A stretch of 64,000 bases of DNA. Source: Brucella daejeonensis (GTDB lineage Bacteria; Pseudomonadota; Alphaproteobacteria; Rhizobiales; Rhizobiaceae). Positions 32,601 through 42,645 of this stretch are shown piece after piece. Within the stretch, counting starts at the first letter, position 1, and each line of letters opens with the position of its first letter. The notes below the pieces were generated by a model. That model worked only from the letters and a program-made list of their open reading frames with translations, was not told the origin of the DNA and did not search any database. A program made the translations under genes and the position numbers. Location: positions 1 through 64,000 of the forward strand of contig NZ_JACIJG010000004.1 of the NCBI RefSeq assembly GCF_014199265.1, read 5' to 3'.

Positions 32601-34213
32601 TGACACGCGAGCGCATCTATATCTACGACACGACCCTCAGGGATGGACAACAGACGCCCGGCGTTGACTTTTCTGTAGAAGACAAGAAAGCGATCGTCGT
32701 GCTGCTCGAAGAGCTTGGTGTTGATTATGTCGAGGGCGGCTATCCGGGCGCCAATCCGACCGATACGGCCTTCTTCAAGCGCCGCCAGACTGCGCGGGCC
32801 AAATTTGCCGCTTTCGGCATGACAAAGCGCTCGGGCGTTTCGGCTTCGAACGATCCCGGCCTGTCCAGCCTGTTGCAGGCCTCCGCCGATGCCGTGTGTT
32901 TTGTGGCGAAGAGCTGGGATTACCATGTCCGCCTCGCACTCGGCTGCACCAACGAGGAAAATCTGGAATCGATCACGGCCTCCGTCACCGCCGCGCGCAT
33001 GGCGGGGCGGGAAGCACTGGTCGATTGCGAACATTTTTTCGACGGTTACAAGGCCAACCCGGAATATGCGCTCGCCTGCGCCAAGGCCGCTTATTCGGCC
33101 GGAGCGCGCTGGGTCGTGCTCTGCGATACGAATGGCGGCACGCAGCCTTCGGAGATCGCAGAAATCGTCGGCGTGGTCAAAGCGGTCGTTCCGGGAGAAA
33201 GCCTGGGTATTCATGCCCATAACGACACCGAACAGGCGGTAGCCGTTTCGCTGGCGGCAATCGACGCCGGCGTTCGTCAGGTACAGGGAACGCTCAACGG
33301 TATTGGCGAACGCTGCGGCAATGCCAATCTCGTTTCGCTGATCCCGACGCTGGCGCTGAAGCCTTACTGGGCCGAGCGTTTCAAACTGGGGATCAAGCCC
33401 GGTGCCTTGAAGAGCATCACGCGCATTTCGCGCGCGTTCGACGATGTTCTGAACCGTCTCCCGACGGAGCAGGCGCCTTACACCGGTAGCTCCGCTTTTG
33501 CGACGAAGGCCGGAATTCATGCCTCGGCGCTGCTCAAGGAACCGCAGACCTACGAGCATGTGCCGCCGGAATCGGTCGGCAACAACCGGCGCGTCATGGT
33601 GTCGGATCAGGGCGGAAAGTCCAATTTCATCGCGGAACTGGAGCGTCGGGGCATTCGTGTCGCCAAGGACGATGTGCGCCTCGATACGCTGATCGCTCTG
33701 GTCAAGGAGCGCGAGGCCGAAGGCTATGCTTACGAGGGGGCGGATGCGAGTTTCGAGCTTCTTGCCCGCAATATGCTGAATCCGCAGCCCGAATTCTTCA
33801 AGGTCGACTCTTTCCGCTGCCTCGTCGAGCGCCGTTTCGATGCCAACGGCATGTTGAAGACCGTGTCCGAAGCCGTCGTCAAGGTCGAGGTCGATGGCGA
33901 AGTGCGCATGTCGGTGGCAGAAGGGCATGGCCCGGTCAATGCGCTCGATATTGCGCTGCGCAAGGATCTCGGGCGCTATCAGGCGGAAATCGAGGATCTC
34001 GAACTCGTCGACTTCAAGGTGCGTATCCTCAATGGCGGCACGGCTGCCATCACGCGCGTCCTGATCGAATCCGGCGACGTGACCGGCGCTCGCTGGCGGA
34101 CGGTCGGTGTGTCCGACAATATCATCGATGCGTCTTTCCAGGCATTGATGGATTCCGTCAATTACAAACTGATGAAGAACCGCGCCATGGCCGGACTGGC
34201 CGCCGCCGAATAA
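32600..34213 (+). CDS. cimA: (R)-citramalate synthase
   Basis: CimA joins acetyl-CoA and pyruvate to citramalate, a threonine-independent route to 2-oxobutanoate for isoleucine. The 537 residues match the long cimA-type of the isopropylmalate synthase family: IYDTTLRDGQQTPGVDF at the N terminus, a TIM barrel with HAHNDT near residue 210 as metal ligands, an internal linker and a C-terminal regulatory domain (about 400-530). A family homocitrate or isopropylmalate role cannot be fully excluded. GGGGAG lies upstream, and the ATG overlaps the leader ORF stop as TAATG. The duplication upstream is discussed separately. Confidence 0.9.
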   Translation: MTRERIYIYDTTLRDGQQTPGVDFSVEDKKAIVVLLEELGVDYVEGGYPGANPTDTAFFKRRQTARAKFAAFGMTKRSGVSASNDPGLSSLLQASADAVCFVAKSWDYHVRLALGCTNEENLESITASVTAARMAGREALVDCEHFFDGYKANPEYALACAKAAYSAGARWVVLCDTNGGTQPSEIAEIVGVVKAVVPGESLGIHAHNDTEQAVAVSLAAIDAGVRQVQGTLNGIGERCGNANLVSLIPTLALKPYWAERFKLGIKPGALKSITRISRAFDDVLNRLPTEQAPYTGSSAFATKAGIHASALLKEPQTYEHVPPESVGNNRRVMVSDQGGKSNFIAELERRGIRVAKDDVRLDTLIALVKEREAEGYAYEGADASFELLARNMLNPQPEFFKVDSFRCLVERRFDANGMLKTVSEAVVKVEVDGEVRMSVAEGHGPVNALDIALRKDLGRYQAEIEDLELVDFKVRILNGGTAAITRVLIESGDVTGARWRTVGVSDNIIDASFQALMDSVNYKLMKNRAMAGLAAAE

Positions 34214-34357
34214 AATTGTCTGTTCACTGCAATTGATGCTTCGATCAGTTTAATTGAATGGATTTTATGAGTCGTTGAGCGCATAGCGGAGAAAGTGTTG
34301 TGGTCCGTGTGCCAGCCGTGGCAGGCGGACGCTTTCAGTTTTGCCGAGGAGAGAGGC

Positions 34358-35278
34358 ATGTCCGATCAGACCATCACCGATATGCGCCTTTCCGATGGCG
34401 TACGCGGATTTCTGATGGCTCTTGGAGCATATGGGCTCTGGGGCGCGCTGCCTTTTTATCTCAAGACCCTCAGTCATGTACCGGCGATGGAGGTGGTGTC
34501 CCACCGCGTGATCTGGTCGGTGCCGGTTGCGCTTCTCCTGCTGGTTGCCCTTGGGCAGTTCCGGGACATTCTCAATGCGGTGCGCCAGCCGCGTATGCTG
34601 GCCATGGCTGCTTTGACAGCCGGTCTCATCACCGCCAACTGGTCGGTTTATGTCTGGGCGGTTGCGCATGATCAGGTGATGGGGGCGGCGCTCGGCTACT
34701 ATATCAATCCCCTGTTCAACGTCATTCTTGGTGGCCTGTTTCTCGGTGAAAGACTGACCAGGGTCCAGTATGTGGCCGTCGGTTTCGCTTTTGCCGCCGT
34801 TCTTTTGCTCACCGCCGACGCAGGCGGACTGCCCTGGGTTTCCTTGGCTTTGCCGCTGACATTCGGTCTCTATGGCTTCTTCCGCAAATCGCTGCCGATG
34901 CCGCCGCTCCAGGGTTTCACGCTCGAAGTGCTGATCCTGTGCATTCCGGCGCTTGGCTATGTGTTCTGGCTGGCGGCGACGGGACAGGACCATTTTTCCA
35001 CCGGACCGGCCTTCAACGTGACGATGCTGCTTCTCGCCGGTCCGTTCACGGCCATTCCGCTGATCCTCTACGCTGGCGGCGCCAAGCTGCTGCGTTACAC
35101 CACGCTCGGTCTCATGCAGTATATGACGCCGACGATGCTGTTCGTCTTCGCGATCTTCATTTTCCATGAGCCGTTTTCCGCCGCCCAGCTCGGCGCCTTT
35201 GCCCTGATATGGGCGGGTCTGGCGCTCTATACCTGGTCGATGCTCGCGGAGCATCGGCGTAGCCGAGCCAAGGACTGA
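34358..35278 (+). CDS. rarD: RarD-type EamA transporter
   Basis: The 306-residue membrane protein has about ten hydrophobic helices in two EamA halves, with the RarD features GAYGLWGALPFYLKTL near the N terminus, ISHR-like VVSHRVIWSVP, and LGYYINPLFNVILGGLFLGERL near residue 115. The ATG at 34358 follows GAGGAGAGAGG. RarD members are predicted drug or metabolite exporters of the DMT superfamily; the substrate is unknown. It lies downstream of cimA with 144 bases between, so it may or may not be cotranscribed. Confidence 0.88.
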   Translation: MSDQTITDMRLSDGVRGFLMALGAYGLWGALPFYLKTLSHVPAMEVVSHRVIWSVPVALLLLVALGQFRDILNAVRQPRMLAMAALTAGLITANWSVYVWAVAHDQVMGAALGYYINPLFNVILGGLFLGERLTRVQYVAVGFAFAAVLLLTADAGGLPWVSLALPLTFGLYGFFRKSLPMPPLQGFTLEVLILCIPALGYVFWLAATGQDHFSTGPAFNVTMLLLAGPFTAIPLILYAGGAKLLRYTTLGLMQYMTPTMLFVFAIFIFHEPFSAAQLGAFALIWAGLALYTWSMLAEHRRSRAKD

Positions 35279-35406
35279 ACATCACGATCTGTGAACGGGG
35301 CGCTCTTCCGGTGGATAGTCTGCCGGAAGACATATTTTGGCCGCTGTTTTTATCAATCTCCCGCCAGTAATCCCACAAGCAATCCTGCGGCGGAGAATTG
35401 TTCGGC

Positions 35407-37113
35407 ATGGTCTTCTGGTCAACGCAGGCAAGCGAGCCGCTTTCACCCGGAAGCCTGAATCCCTTTCGGCGGGTCCGTTTTTCCCTGCGAACCCATTTGC
35501 GATTTTGTCTCGCACTCGCCACCGCGACGGTTTTGGCCGGGAGCGGGCTTTTATTTACCACCGGGCGGCTCGTCCCGCATGGCCACGCGGCGCAGCCGGT
35601 GACGGTCGATCCGGCCCTATTGATCCGGCATCATGCCGCTGCGAGAGAAGCCCGATTGATACCCGAAGCAAGGGGTGGGGCGGGCGGCGGCGTATCGAGA
35701 CGCATCGACATTGCGGAAGGCGTCGATGACGGCGATGCTCGTCTTTATACCTATCAGCATGTTGTTCTCGACCTGAAAGGGTCGAAGCCGGTTGCGGCCA
35801 ATGATGGTTTCCTCGACGCAAACCCCGCGCCTGAATCTCCTTTCGGGCGACCAGAAAAGAAGTTGGAACGAGGCGTTCCCATCAATGTGAGCCTCGCCAG
35901 ACCCGTCGGGGGCAAGGGGGCCAAAGTCCACGAGATCGTCGTCGCTCCGCAATCGCGCGAGCGGCTCGGAGCCTTGTTGCAGGCGGCCGGCATTGCCGAA
36001 GAAGACAGCAGGCGTCTTGAAGAAGCGCTGGCAAGGACCGAACTCGTGCCGGGCGACAATCTGGAATTGCTCGTGGACAGGTCTCACAGGGGCGCCGACG
36101 ATAACGGAGATCGGCATATCGCGCTTGCCCGCTTCGAACATGGCGATTTTGACAAGGCCGTCTACGGACGCGCCGACGACGGCGTATTCCGCGCGACCGG
36201 CAATGAGCGCCTGTTTGCGCGGCTTTCACGCGATGCGATGCTGACGGCTCATCGGTCGCAAGGGAACACCGACGGCGATGGCTCCATCCCGTCCCGGCTC
36301 AGGCAGGCCGGTGCTCCTCGTGAAATCGTCGGGGAGGTCGAAAAACTGGCTTCCCGGAACGGAATTTCGCTTGCCGGTGGGCAAAACGCGCCGGATCTGA
36401 TCGATCTTCTTTTCCGCAGAAGTGCCGGGTCCGAGCCGGAACTGGTTTTTGTCGCGTTTACCGCGAACGGGAAAAGCCGCCGGCTATACCGTCACGAGAG
36501 GAGCGGCAGAGCTGAATACTTCAACGAAGACGGCTCCTCCATGACCAAATATCTGATGCGGAAGCCCCTGCCGAATGGCCGTCTCAACGATGGTTTCGGC
36601 TGGCGCATCCATCCTGTCCTGCACGTCCGCAAGCATCATAACGGTGTCGATTACGATGCGCCCATAGGATCACCGATCGTTGCGGCGGGCGACGGTACGG
36701 TTGAGCTGATTTCCTACCAGAAGGGATATGGAAAATATGTCCGCATTCGCCATCAGGGCGGTTACAGCACGACCTATGCGCACCTGTCTGCGGCGAGAAA
36801 AGACCTGAAAGTCGGCGATCATGTCAAGCAGGGCGAGGTGATCGCTTATGTCGGATCGACCGGCTATTCGACCGGGCCGCATCTCTATTATGAGCTTAAG
36901 GTCGGCGATCGATATGTCGATCCGCTGACGGCCCATCTCAATGCCGGTGAAAAACTGACGGGATCGTCATTGAGCAGTTTCCGCGAGGAAATCGACCACG
37001 TGGGATATATCGTCAACGAAATGAAGCTGCCGCCCGTCGCCAGCCATTCCGAGACGGCGAAACCGGGATCGGGGAAAAGCGCCCGTCGCACCGGTCATTT
37101 TGCCGGGCGATAG
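35407..37113 (+). CDS. M23 (LytM-type) peptidoglycan endopeptidase
   Basis: The 568-residue protein has a membrane anchor or signal (about 35-60), a long middle region (about 130-380) that may be LysM- or G5-like, and a C-terminal M23 domain. Its zinc motifs are all visible: [10 protein letters not shown] (H-x3-D) near residue 418, TTYAHLS, and GPHLYYEL (H-x-H type with YAHLS). So activity is expected: cleavage of peptide crosslinks in the wall. The start is ATG 35407; an in-frame TTG at 35398 is closer to GGAG but less likely. The last 19 bases overlap the converging rsmA gene. Confidence 0.88.
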   Translation: MVFWSTQASEPLSPGSLNPFRRVRFSLRTHLRFCLALATATVLAGSGLLFTTGRLVPHGHAAQPVTVDPALLIRHHAAAREARLIPEARGGAGGGVSRRIDIAEGVDDGDARLYTYQHVVLDLKGSKPVAANDGFLDANPAPESPFGRPEKKLERGVPINVSLARPVGGKGAKVHEIVVAPQSRERLGALLQAAGIAEEDSRRLEEALARTELVPGDNLELLVDRSHRGADDNGDRHIALARFEHGDFDKAVYGRADDGVFRATGNERLFARLSRDAMLTAHRSQGNTDGDGSIPSRLRQAGAPREIVGEVEKLASRNGISLAGGQNAPDLIDLLFRRSAGSEPELVFVAFTANGKSRRLYRHERSGRAEYFNEDGSSMTKYLMRKPLPNGRLNDGFGWRIHPVLHVRKHHNGVDYDAPIGSPIVAAGDGTVELISYQKGYGKYVRIRHQGGYSTTYAHLSAARKDLKVGDHVKQGEVIAYVGSTGYSTGPHLYYELKVGDRYVDPLTAHLNAGEKLTGSSLSSFREEIDHVGYIVNEMKLPPVASHSETAKPGSGKSARRTGHFAGR

Positions 37114-37931
37114 GCCTTTGCCAGCGCAACGAACTCCTCGACGCTCAGGGTTTCCGCCCGCCGGGTTCCGTCGATGCCGGTCTTCTCAAGCAATTCGGCT
37201 CCGCCCACCGGTTTCAGGCTTTGCCGCAGCATCTTCCTTCGCTGGCCGAAGGCGGCCTGCGTGATCTGTCCCAGTGCCGTCGCATCGCAGGGCAGGGGAT
37301 TTTCACGCGGGACGATGTGAACGACCGACGACATGATTTTGGGAGGCGGCGTAAAGGCCTGCGGCGGCACATCGAAACTGATCTTCGACACGGTTCTCCA
37401 GCCCGCGAGAACACCCAGCCGGCCGTAATGATTGCTGCCGGGCGCGGCCACGACGCGTTCGGCGACCTCACGCTGAAACATCAGGGTCATGGACGAATAG
37501 AAAGGTGGCCATGGCTCCGTGAGCAGCCAGTTGACCAGTAATTGTGTGCCGACATTATAGGGCAGGTTCGCCACGATGCGCGGCTTTGGCCCATCGGGAA
37601 ACAAGGCCTGGAAATCCTGTTCCAGCGCATCGCCGGAAATAATGCGCAGGCGGCCCGGATAATATGCTTCGATTTCCGCCAGGGCGTCGAGGCAGCGTTC
37701 ATCGCGTTCGATGGCGGTGACAAGCGCGCCCTGGGCAAGAAGCGCCCGTGTCAGACCGCCCGGACCGGGACCGACTTCGATCACGGGCTGATCGGCAAGA
37801 TTGCCCGCCTGACGAGCGATCTTCGAGGTCAGATTGAGATCGAAAAGAAAATTCTGGCCGAGCGATTTCTTCGGCATCAGATCGTGCCGCTCGATCACTT
37901 CGCGTAGCGGAGGAAGATTATCTATGCTCAT
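37095..37931 (-). CDS. rsmA: 16S rRNA (adenine1518/1519-N6)-dimethyltransferase
   Basis: RsmA (KsgA) dimethylates two adjacent adenosines in helix 45 of 16S rRNA late in 30S assembly. The 278-residue protein has [11 protein letters not shown] near residue 22, the SAM loop [16 protein letters not shown] near residue 50, and the catalytic NLPYNVG motif near residue 121. Its ATG overlaps the pdxA stop by 4 bases (ATGA). It is the last gene of the lptF-lptG-lptD-surA-pdxA-rsmA operon, an order shared with many proteobacteria. The 3' end overlaps the M23 gene by 19 bases. Confidence 0.95.
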   Translation of the reverse strand: MSIDNLPPLREVIERHDLMPKKSLGQNFLFDLNLTSKIARQAGNLADQPVIEVGPGPGGLTRALLAQGALVTAIERDERCLDALAEIEAYYPGRLRIISGDALEQDFQALFPDGPKPRIVANLPYNVGTQLLVNWLLTEPWPPFYSSMTLMFQREVAERVVAAPGSNHYGRLGVLAGWRTVSKISFDVPPQAFTPPPKIMSSVVHIVPRENPLPCDATALGQITQAAFGQRRKMLRQSLKPVGGAELLEKTGIDGTRRAETLSVEEFVALAKAYRPAK

Positions 37932-38986
37932 GCGTGTCCGTTCGCTGCGTTTTCCGCCAATTGCCGCGCAAGACGGATAGCCGCCACGAGGCTGTCGGGG
38001 CGGGCAATGCCTTTCCCCGCAATATCGAAAGCCGTGCCGTGATCGGGCGATGTTCGGATAAAGGGAAGCCCCAGCGTCACATTGACCGTTTCATCGAAAG
38101 CCAGCGCTTTGGCGGGGATGAGAGCCTGATCGTGATACATGCAGATCGCCGCGTCATAGCTTGCGCGGGCCGATGGATGAAACATCGTATCGGCGGGCAG
38201 GGGGCCGCGTGCATCCACCCCTCTGCGACGCAATTCTTCGATTGCCGGCAGAATGATTTCGTCGTCTTCCTTGCCCATGGCGCCGCCCTCACCGGCGTGC
38301 GGGTTGAGGCCGGAAATCGCCAGACGCGGCGACGGGATTGCGAAACGCTCGCGCAGTTCGTCAGCCGTTATCCGCGAAACATCGACTATGTCTTTCGTGT
38401 TCAGGCGAACTGGCACTTCGGAAAGCGGAATATGTATCGTGACCGGTACCGCGCGAAGCTCAGGCCCCGCCAGCATCATGACGGGCGTTACCGGCCTGCC
38501 GAGATGGCTGCTCGCAAGTTCGGCAAGATATTCGGTATGGCCCGGATGGGGAAAACCGGCTTCATAGAGCGGCTTTTTGGCAATCGGGCAGGTGACGACC
38601 GCGGAAGCTTCACCCTCAAGGGTGAGGGCAACCGCGCGCGAGATTGCCTCGATCGTGCCGTCCGCATTTTCGGGCATTGGCTTGCCCGGAGCTTCCACAT
38701 GGCTGTTTTGCAGCGGGAGGACAGGCAGCGTCGTGCGAAACGCATCGGAGGCTTCGGAAATGGCCGAAATCGTCTTGATCGGAACCGCAAGCCCCAGATG
38801 ACGCGCGCGCTTTTCAAGCTGGGATGGATCGGCAATCAGCACGAAGGGCGGCAGGGAAAGTTCGTCACGCCGCAGCCAGGCAGCAAGGGCGACATCCGGT
38901 CCTATGCCGGATGGGTCGCCGATACTCATGGCCAAGGGAGGGGCCAAGGGAGGGATACGCTTTGCGCACATATTCGATGGTCCCAT
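37928..38986 (-). CDS. pdxA: 4-hydroxythreonine-4-phosphate dehydrogenase
   Basis: PdxA oxidises 4-phosphohydroxythreonine in the DXP-dependent pyridoxal phosphate pathway. The 352-residue protein starts the family core with [19 protein letters not shown] and has GHTEYLAEL near residue 155 with a metal-site His, LNPHAGEGG near residue 230 and [12 protein letters not shown] near residue 285. The first Met (38986) has no ribosome site; the second (38971, MCAKRIPP) follows GGGA and is equally possible. A short in-frame duplication (PPLAPPLA) lies near the N terminus. It is translationally coupled to rsmA. Confidence 0.93.
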   Translation of the reverse strand: MGPSNMCAKRIPPLAPPLAMSIGDPSGIGPDVALAAWLRRDELSLPPFVLIADPSQLEKRARHLGLAVPIKTISAISEASDAFRTTLPVLPLQNSHVEAPGKPMPENADGTIEAISRAVALTLEGEASAVVTCPIAKKPLYEAGFPHPGHTEYLAELASSHLGRPVTPVMMLAGPELRAVPVTIHIPLSEVPVRLNTKDIVDVSRITADELRERFAIPSPRLAISGLNPHAGEGGAMGKEDDEIILPAIEELRRRGVDARGPLPADTMFHPSARASYDAAICMYHDQALIPAKALAFDETVNVTLGLPFIRTSPDHGTAFDIAGKGIARPDSLVAAIRLARQLAENAANGHA

Positions 38987-39024
38987 AAAAATGGGGAGCA
39001 GGAGGAGGCGAATGCCGGATCGGC

Positions 39025-39984
39025 TTAGCGATTGACGATCTTCGCCTTTTCGCGCAGCTCCTGCAGATATTTGTTATTCAGTTCGTCGGCCTTCTTTTCC
39101 TGCCCCTCGGCGGAGTCGGCCCCTTCCATGGAGAACACGAGCTGGGCCACACGGTCATCCGAAACCTGACGGGTCGAGCAGACGGCGAGGAATTCCACGC
39201 CTTTTTCCGTGTCCTGCGGTGGCGTCGTCCTGCCCACGGGCGTCGATTTGACGGCCTTGGACCATTCGTTCGGCAATTGCTGCTCAAGGATGCGCCCCAG
39301 ATCGCGAACGGTCACATCGATGATGCCTCTGGCCTGCTGGCGGGTGGCGTCACAGTTTTGAAAACGTGAGCGCAGCGCATTGGCTTCCTGCTTGCGCTTG
39401 GCGAGCAGGGCAGACGAGCGCTTCGCGGCGGGCACGACGAAAATGACCTGCTGAAGGCGATATTCGGTCGCGACGGGCTTCTTTCCGCCGTCCTTGAGCA
39501 TACGCTGAACGGCTTCCTGCTCGCTGATCATGCCTGTGGCCCGGAAACGGGCGCTTACAAGACGGCCCCAGCCCATCTGGACCATGATATATTTCTTGAA
39601 ATGATCGGGCGTAACGCCGGACTGGTTCATCACCTTATTGAGCTGAGCGAGGCTCATCTTGTTACGCGATGCAAAACCGGCATAGGCCTCATCGACCTGC
39701 CGGTCGGAAATGTTGATGCCGCGAGACTTCATCTCGATGCGTTTCAGCATTTCGTCGGTCAGTTCTTCACGGGCCGTCGTGGTGAGGTTCCCGCCCTTGC
39801 GCTGAAGTTTCAGGAACGCGACGCGATGCTGGATGTCGCTGTTGGTAATGGCATTGCCGGAGACGATGATTTTGACTTCCGACCCCGCACCTGCGGCAAA
39901 AGCCGGGTTCGCAACCGTTCCGAGCGTGGCCGCAAAGACAGCGGCGCTCAGCATGGAGGCGAAAAGAGGTCTTGCAAACATCAT
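39025..39984 (-). CDS. surA: SurA N-terminal-domain chaperone
   Basis: SurA escorts outer-membrane proteins across the periplasm. The 319-residue product has a signal peptide (ending [10 protein letters not shown], about residue 31) and a SurA N-terminal domain (about 35-165) with [20 protein letters not shown] and [16 protein letters not shown]. The later part ([11 protein letters not shown] onward) looks like a degenerate parvulin domain without a strong peptidyl-prolyl isomerase signature, as is usual in alphaproteobacteria. It sits between lptD and pdxA in the operon, linking it to outer-membrane assembly. Confidence 0.85.
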   Translation of the reverse strand: MMFARPLFASMLSAAVFAATLGTVANPAFAAGAGSEVKIIVSGNAITNSDIQHRVAFLKLQRKGGNLTTTAREELTDEMLKRIEMKSRGINISDRQVDEAYAGFASRNKMSLAQLNKVMNQSGVTPDHFKKYIMVQMGWGRLVSARFRATGMISEQEAVQRMLKDGGKKPVATEYRLQQVIFVVPAAKRSSALLAKRKQEANALRSRFQNCDATRQQARGIIDVTVRDLGRILEQQLPNEWSKAVKSTPVGRTTPPQDTEKGVEFLAVCSTRQVSDDRVAQLVFSMEGADSAEGQEKKADELNNKYLQELREKAKIVNR

Positions 39985-40245
39985 CTTTCTTTCCCATTCC
40001 TACCGGCCGACACAAGGCCCCCGCCGGATGTAAACCACTCTGGCCAAAGCTGTCTCTGCGCCAATCAGGCAGTCATATCAGCAGCCAATCGCAAGTTGCC
40101 TGTATAGATGAGCCAGTGCGGCGAAACAATGACCCCAGAGCTTTGCAATGAAAAATCGTTTAAATTGAGGTCCGCGAGGCGGATTTCCTTGTTTGTGGAA
40201 CAGCAAGACGCCGAAAGCGGTCTTAATGCTTTCGGCGGCAGAATT

Positions 40246-42645
40246 TTAGAAGGATTGTGAGCCACTGCCAATATCACCCAGCGTACGCAGCGATATGTTG
40301 AAGCTGATGCTATGCGATGGGTCGTTGTCTCTGCCATCGCGCCTCGGATTACGTGTCTGTACGTAAGCCATCGAATAGGTGAAGCACTCGTCGTCATAGG
40401 CCAATCCGGCCGATCCCCGGACCAGCGTGTCGGAAACCAGGTCGTAGGTGCTCGAACCGAATACGCGCCAGTTTGTGTTGATCTTGGCGGTGGCTTGACC
40501 GGTCACTTCCTGACGAAGGTCGTTGTACCCATAGGCCGGTTGAGGCGCGATATAGGCGTACCGAGCCGAGACAGTCAGCTTTTTCCAGCTTTGCTGCGCT
40601 TCCAGCTCGCCGCGCTCGATATCGAAGCTGTCCTTGTCGAAGCGACCGCGAGCGGCAAGCGCAAGGCCAGTCGAATTGGACGTTCCGATCATTGCAACAT
40701 AATCGGAACGGGCATCTTCAAGACCGGAATCCGCGCCGATGTTCAGGAAGTCGCTGGTGCCAAAGGAATTGACGCCGCCGAGCTGGAACGATTGGCCGCC
40801 GAGCGCATAGAGCGCCCAGTCGCTATTGTCGAAATTGCCTGAATAGCGCAGGCCGAGATTGGCGCGCGTTCCGCCTTCGACGCGGTCATAACCGGAAAAC
40901 TTGTCACGCGAGAACAGATTGGTCGCATCGAAGACGAAGCTCTGGGCGTCTTCATTCGGCAGTTCGCCCGCATAACGTTCGTTGTTTCGAATATAGAGCT
41001 GGGCAATCGGTTCGATGATATGCGTCGAACTGGTGCTCGAAAACAGGATCGGCCAACGCAGTTCAAGCCCTGCCGTCGCCATGGCGCGGAGCGCTTCGGA
41101 GCGGACCAGCGCATCCGTATAACCCGCATCGATCAGGTTGAAGTTCGAATTGGCGCTAATCGCATCACCGCGCAAGGCCAGCAACGGCGTGATGACCAGA
41201 CCCGCAGGCGTAATGAACGTGCGCTTCCATTCGACTTCGCTGGTGAGCCGGACATTGGTTCCATCGAAACCGGGGACGCGAGGATAGGCCGGACCGATGA
41301 GATTGTTGTTTTTATCTCGGACCGCCGGCGTATAATTGGCATTCCGGCGATACAGAACCTGGAGGTTGCTGGTGAAATTCAACTCGCCGCCATAGACCGG
41401 ATCGGGCAGCGTGTAGGAATAATCCAGGCTGGGGAATACCCAGGGCTGCTTCGAGTGCATCTCGCGGAGATTGTCCGACAGCAGGGATTCCTGCACGTTG
41501 AAGCGGTAGAAGTTCAGGTCGAAATAGTTTCGATTATTGATGCCGCGCAGATAAATCTTCGAGACCTGGGTCCCGCTGTTATAGCCTTCGATATTGTAGG
41601 TCCGGCTGAAATTGCGATCCGTCTGGGCCATGATGTCCCAGCCAAAACGCCAGCGCGAATTGATCTCGAAGTCGCCCTTGGAAGCGACCATGCCGCGATT
41701 GTCTTCTTCGCGATCGACCGTATTGACGTCGAATTCTTCCGGCTTGTTCTGATGAATGCCGGCAATGCGGAAATCATAGGTCCCGTTCTCGAGACGATGA
41801 CGCCATTCGGCTTCGGTCAGGAAGCCCTGCTTCATGTAGGCGGTTGTGGACAGCGTCACATCGTAATTCGGGGCCAGTGCCCAGAAATAGGAATTCTTGA
41901 TGCCGAAGCCCAGATCGTCCTTGTAGGAAAAACCCGGGAACAGGAAGCCGCTCTTGCGCTTCACCGTCGGGTCAGCCATTTCGAAGGCCGGGAAATAGGC
42001 GAGCGGCATACCGAACAGCTCGAAACGTCCGCGTTCGAAGCGAACCGTCTTGGTCGCGCTGTTCCAGATGATCTTGCGCGCCTTGATCTGCCAGAGAACA
42101 GGCTTGTCCGGGTTCTTGGCGCAGGGTTCGCATGCCGTATAGACGCCGTTGTTGAACGTGGTGATTTCGCCGTTGCTGCGCTCGGCGCTTTCCGCCGCGA
42201 AGCGTGTATTGTCCGTTGTCTCGACGCGAAGGCCATTGACGAAGCCATCGCGGAAACTGTCGGTCACATCGATGTGATCCGAGTAGATCCTGTTGCCGTC
42301 ACGCTCGACAATCTCGACATTGCCGGTCGCGGTCATGCGGCGGGTCTGCTGGTTATAGGTTACCTGATCCGCCACGAGACGATTGCCGTCATATTCGATG
42401 CGTACCTGGCCTTTCGCGGTGACGACATTGACATCGCGGTCATAGACAAGCTCGTCCGCCTGCAAAAGCATCCGGGCATTGGGATCGCTCTTGTAGTTTG
42501 CGGCGAGGGCATCCTGAGCCAGTGCAGGCGAGGGCAAAGCTGCGACAGAAACGAAAGGTAAAGCAAGGACACACGCCAAAGCCGTCCCGCGCGCAAGTCG
42601 CGAGAACGAATGGGGCAATACCATGCGGGCGTTACTCAAACCCAC
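40246..42645 (-). CDS. lptD: LPS-assembly protein LptD
   Basis: LptD forms the outer-membrane barrel that places lipopolysaccharide in the outer leaflet. The 799 residues show a signal peptide (ending ALAQDALA), an N-terminal OstA/LptA-like jellyroll (about 55-200, KGQVRIEYDGN and NVEIVERDGN) and a long beta-barrel domain. Cysteines in CEPCAKN could serve the disulfides seen in LptD proteins. The start is GTG at 42645, with AAGGAGG 9 bases upstream, overlapping the lptG TAG by one base. It is the third gene of the lpt operon and is followed by surA after 261 bases. Confidence 0.95.
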   Translation of the reverse strand: MGLSNARMVLPHSFSRLARGTALACVLALPFVSVAALPSPALAQDALAANYKSDPNARMLLQADELVYDRDVNVVTAKGQVRIEYDGNRLVADQVTYNQQTRRMTATGNVEIVERDGNRIYSDHIDVTDSFRDGFVNGLRVETTDNTRFAAESAERSNGEITTFNNGVYTACEPCAKNPDKPVLWQIKARKIIWNSATKTVRFERGRFELFGMPLAYFPAFEMADPTVKRKSGFLFPGFSYKDDLGFGIKNSYFWALAPNYDVTLSTTAYMKQGFLTEAEWRHRLENGTYDFRIAGIHQNKPEEFDVNTVDREEDNRGMVASKGDFEINSRWRFGWDIMAQTDRNFSRTYNIEGYNSGTQVSKIYLRGINNRNYFDLNFYRFNVQESLLSDNLREMHSKQPWVFPSLDYSYTLPDPVYGGELNFTSNLQVLYRRNANYTPAVRDKNNNLIGPAYPRVPGFDGTNVRLTSEVEWKRTFITPAGLVITPLLALRGDAISANSNFNLIDAGYTDALVRSEALRAMATAGLELRWPILFSSTSSTHIIEPIAQLYIRNNERYAGELPNEDAQSFVFDATNLFSRDKFSGYDRVEGGTRANLGLRYSGNFDNSDWALYALGGQSFQLGGVNSFGTSDFLNIGADSGLEDARSDYVAMIGTSNSTGLALAARGRFDKDSFDIERGELEAQQSWKKLTVSARYAYIAPQPAYGYNDLRQEVTGQATAKINTNWRVFGSSTYDLVSDTLVRGSAGLAYDDECFTYSMAYVQTRNPRRDGRDNDPSHSISFNISLRTLGDIGSGSQSF

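Larger units (their letters stand above)
32399..32657 (+). repeat. 59-bp direct duplication of the cimA start (32399-32457 and 32599-32657)
   Basis: The two copies are identical by eye over 59 bases and begin one base before the ATG; they are offset by exactly 200 bases. The first copy is separated from the second by 141 bases that include two REP units. The first copy lies 31 bases after the previous gene and has its own AGG-type ribosome site, so it probably marks the ancestral start of cimA. Confidence 0.9.

Noticed and set aside
41020-42561. 513-codon open frame on the plus strand opposite lptD
   Set aside because: Antisense shadow of lptD, with low-complexity Ile/Arg/Glu-rich sequence and no family features.
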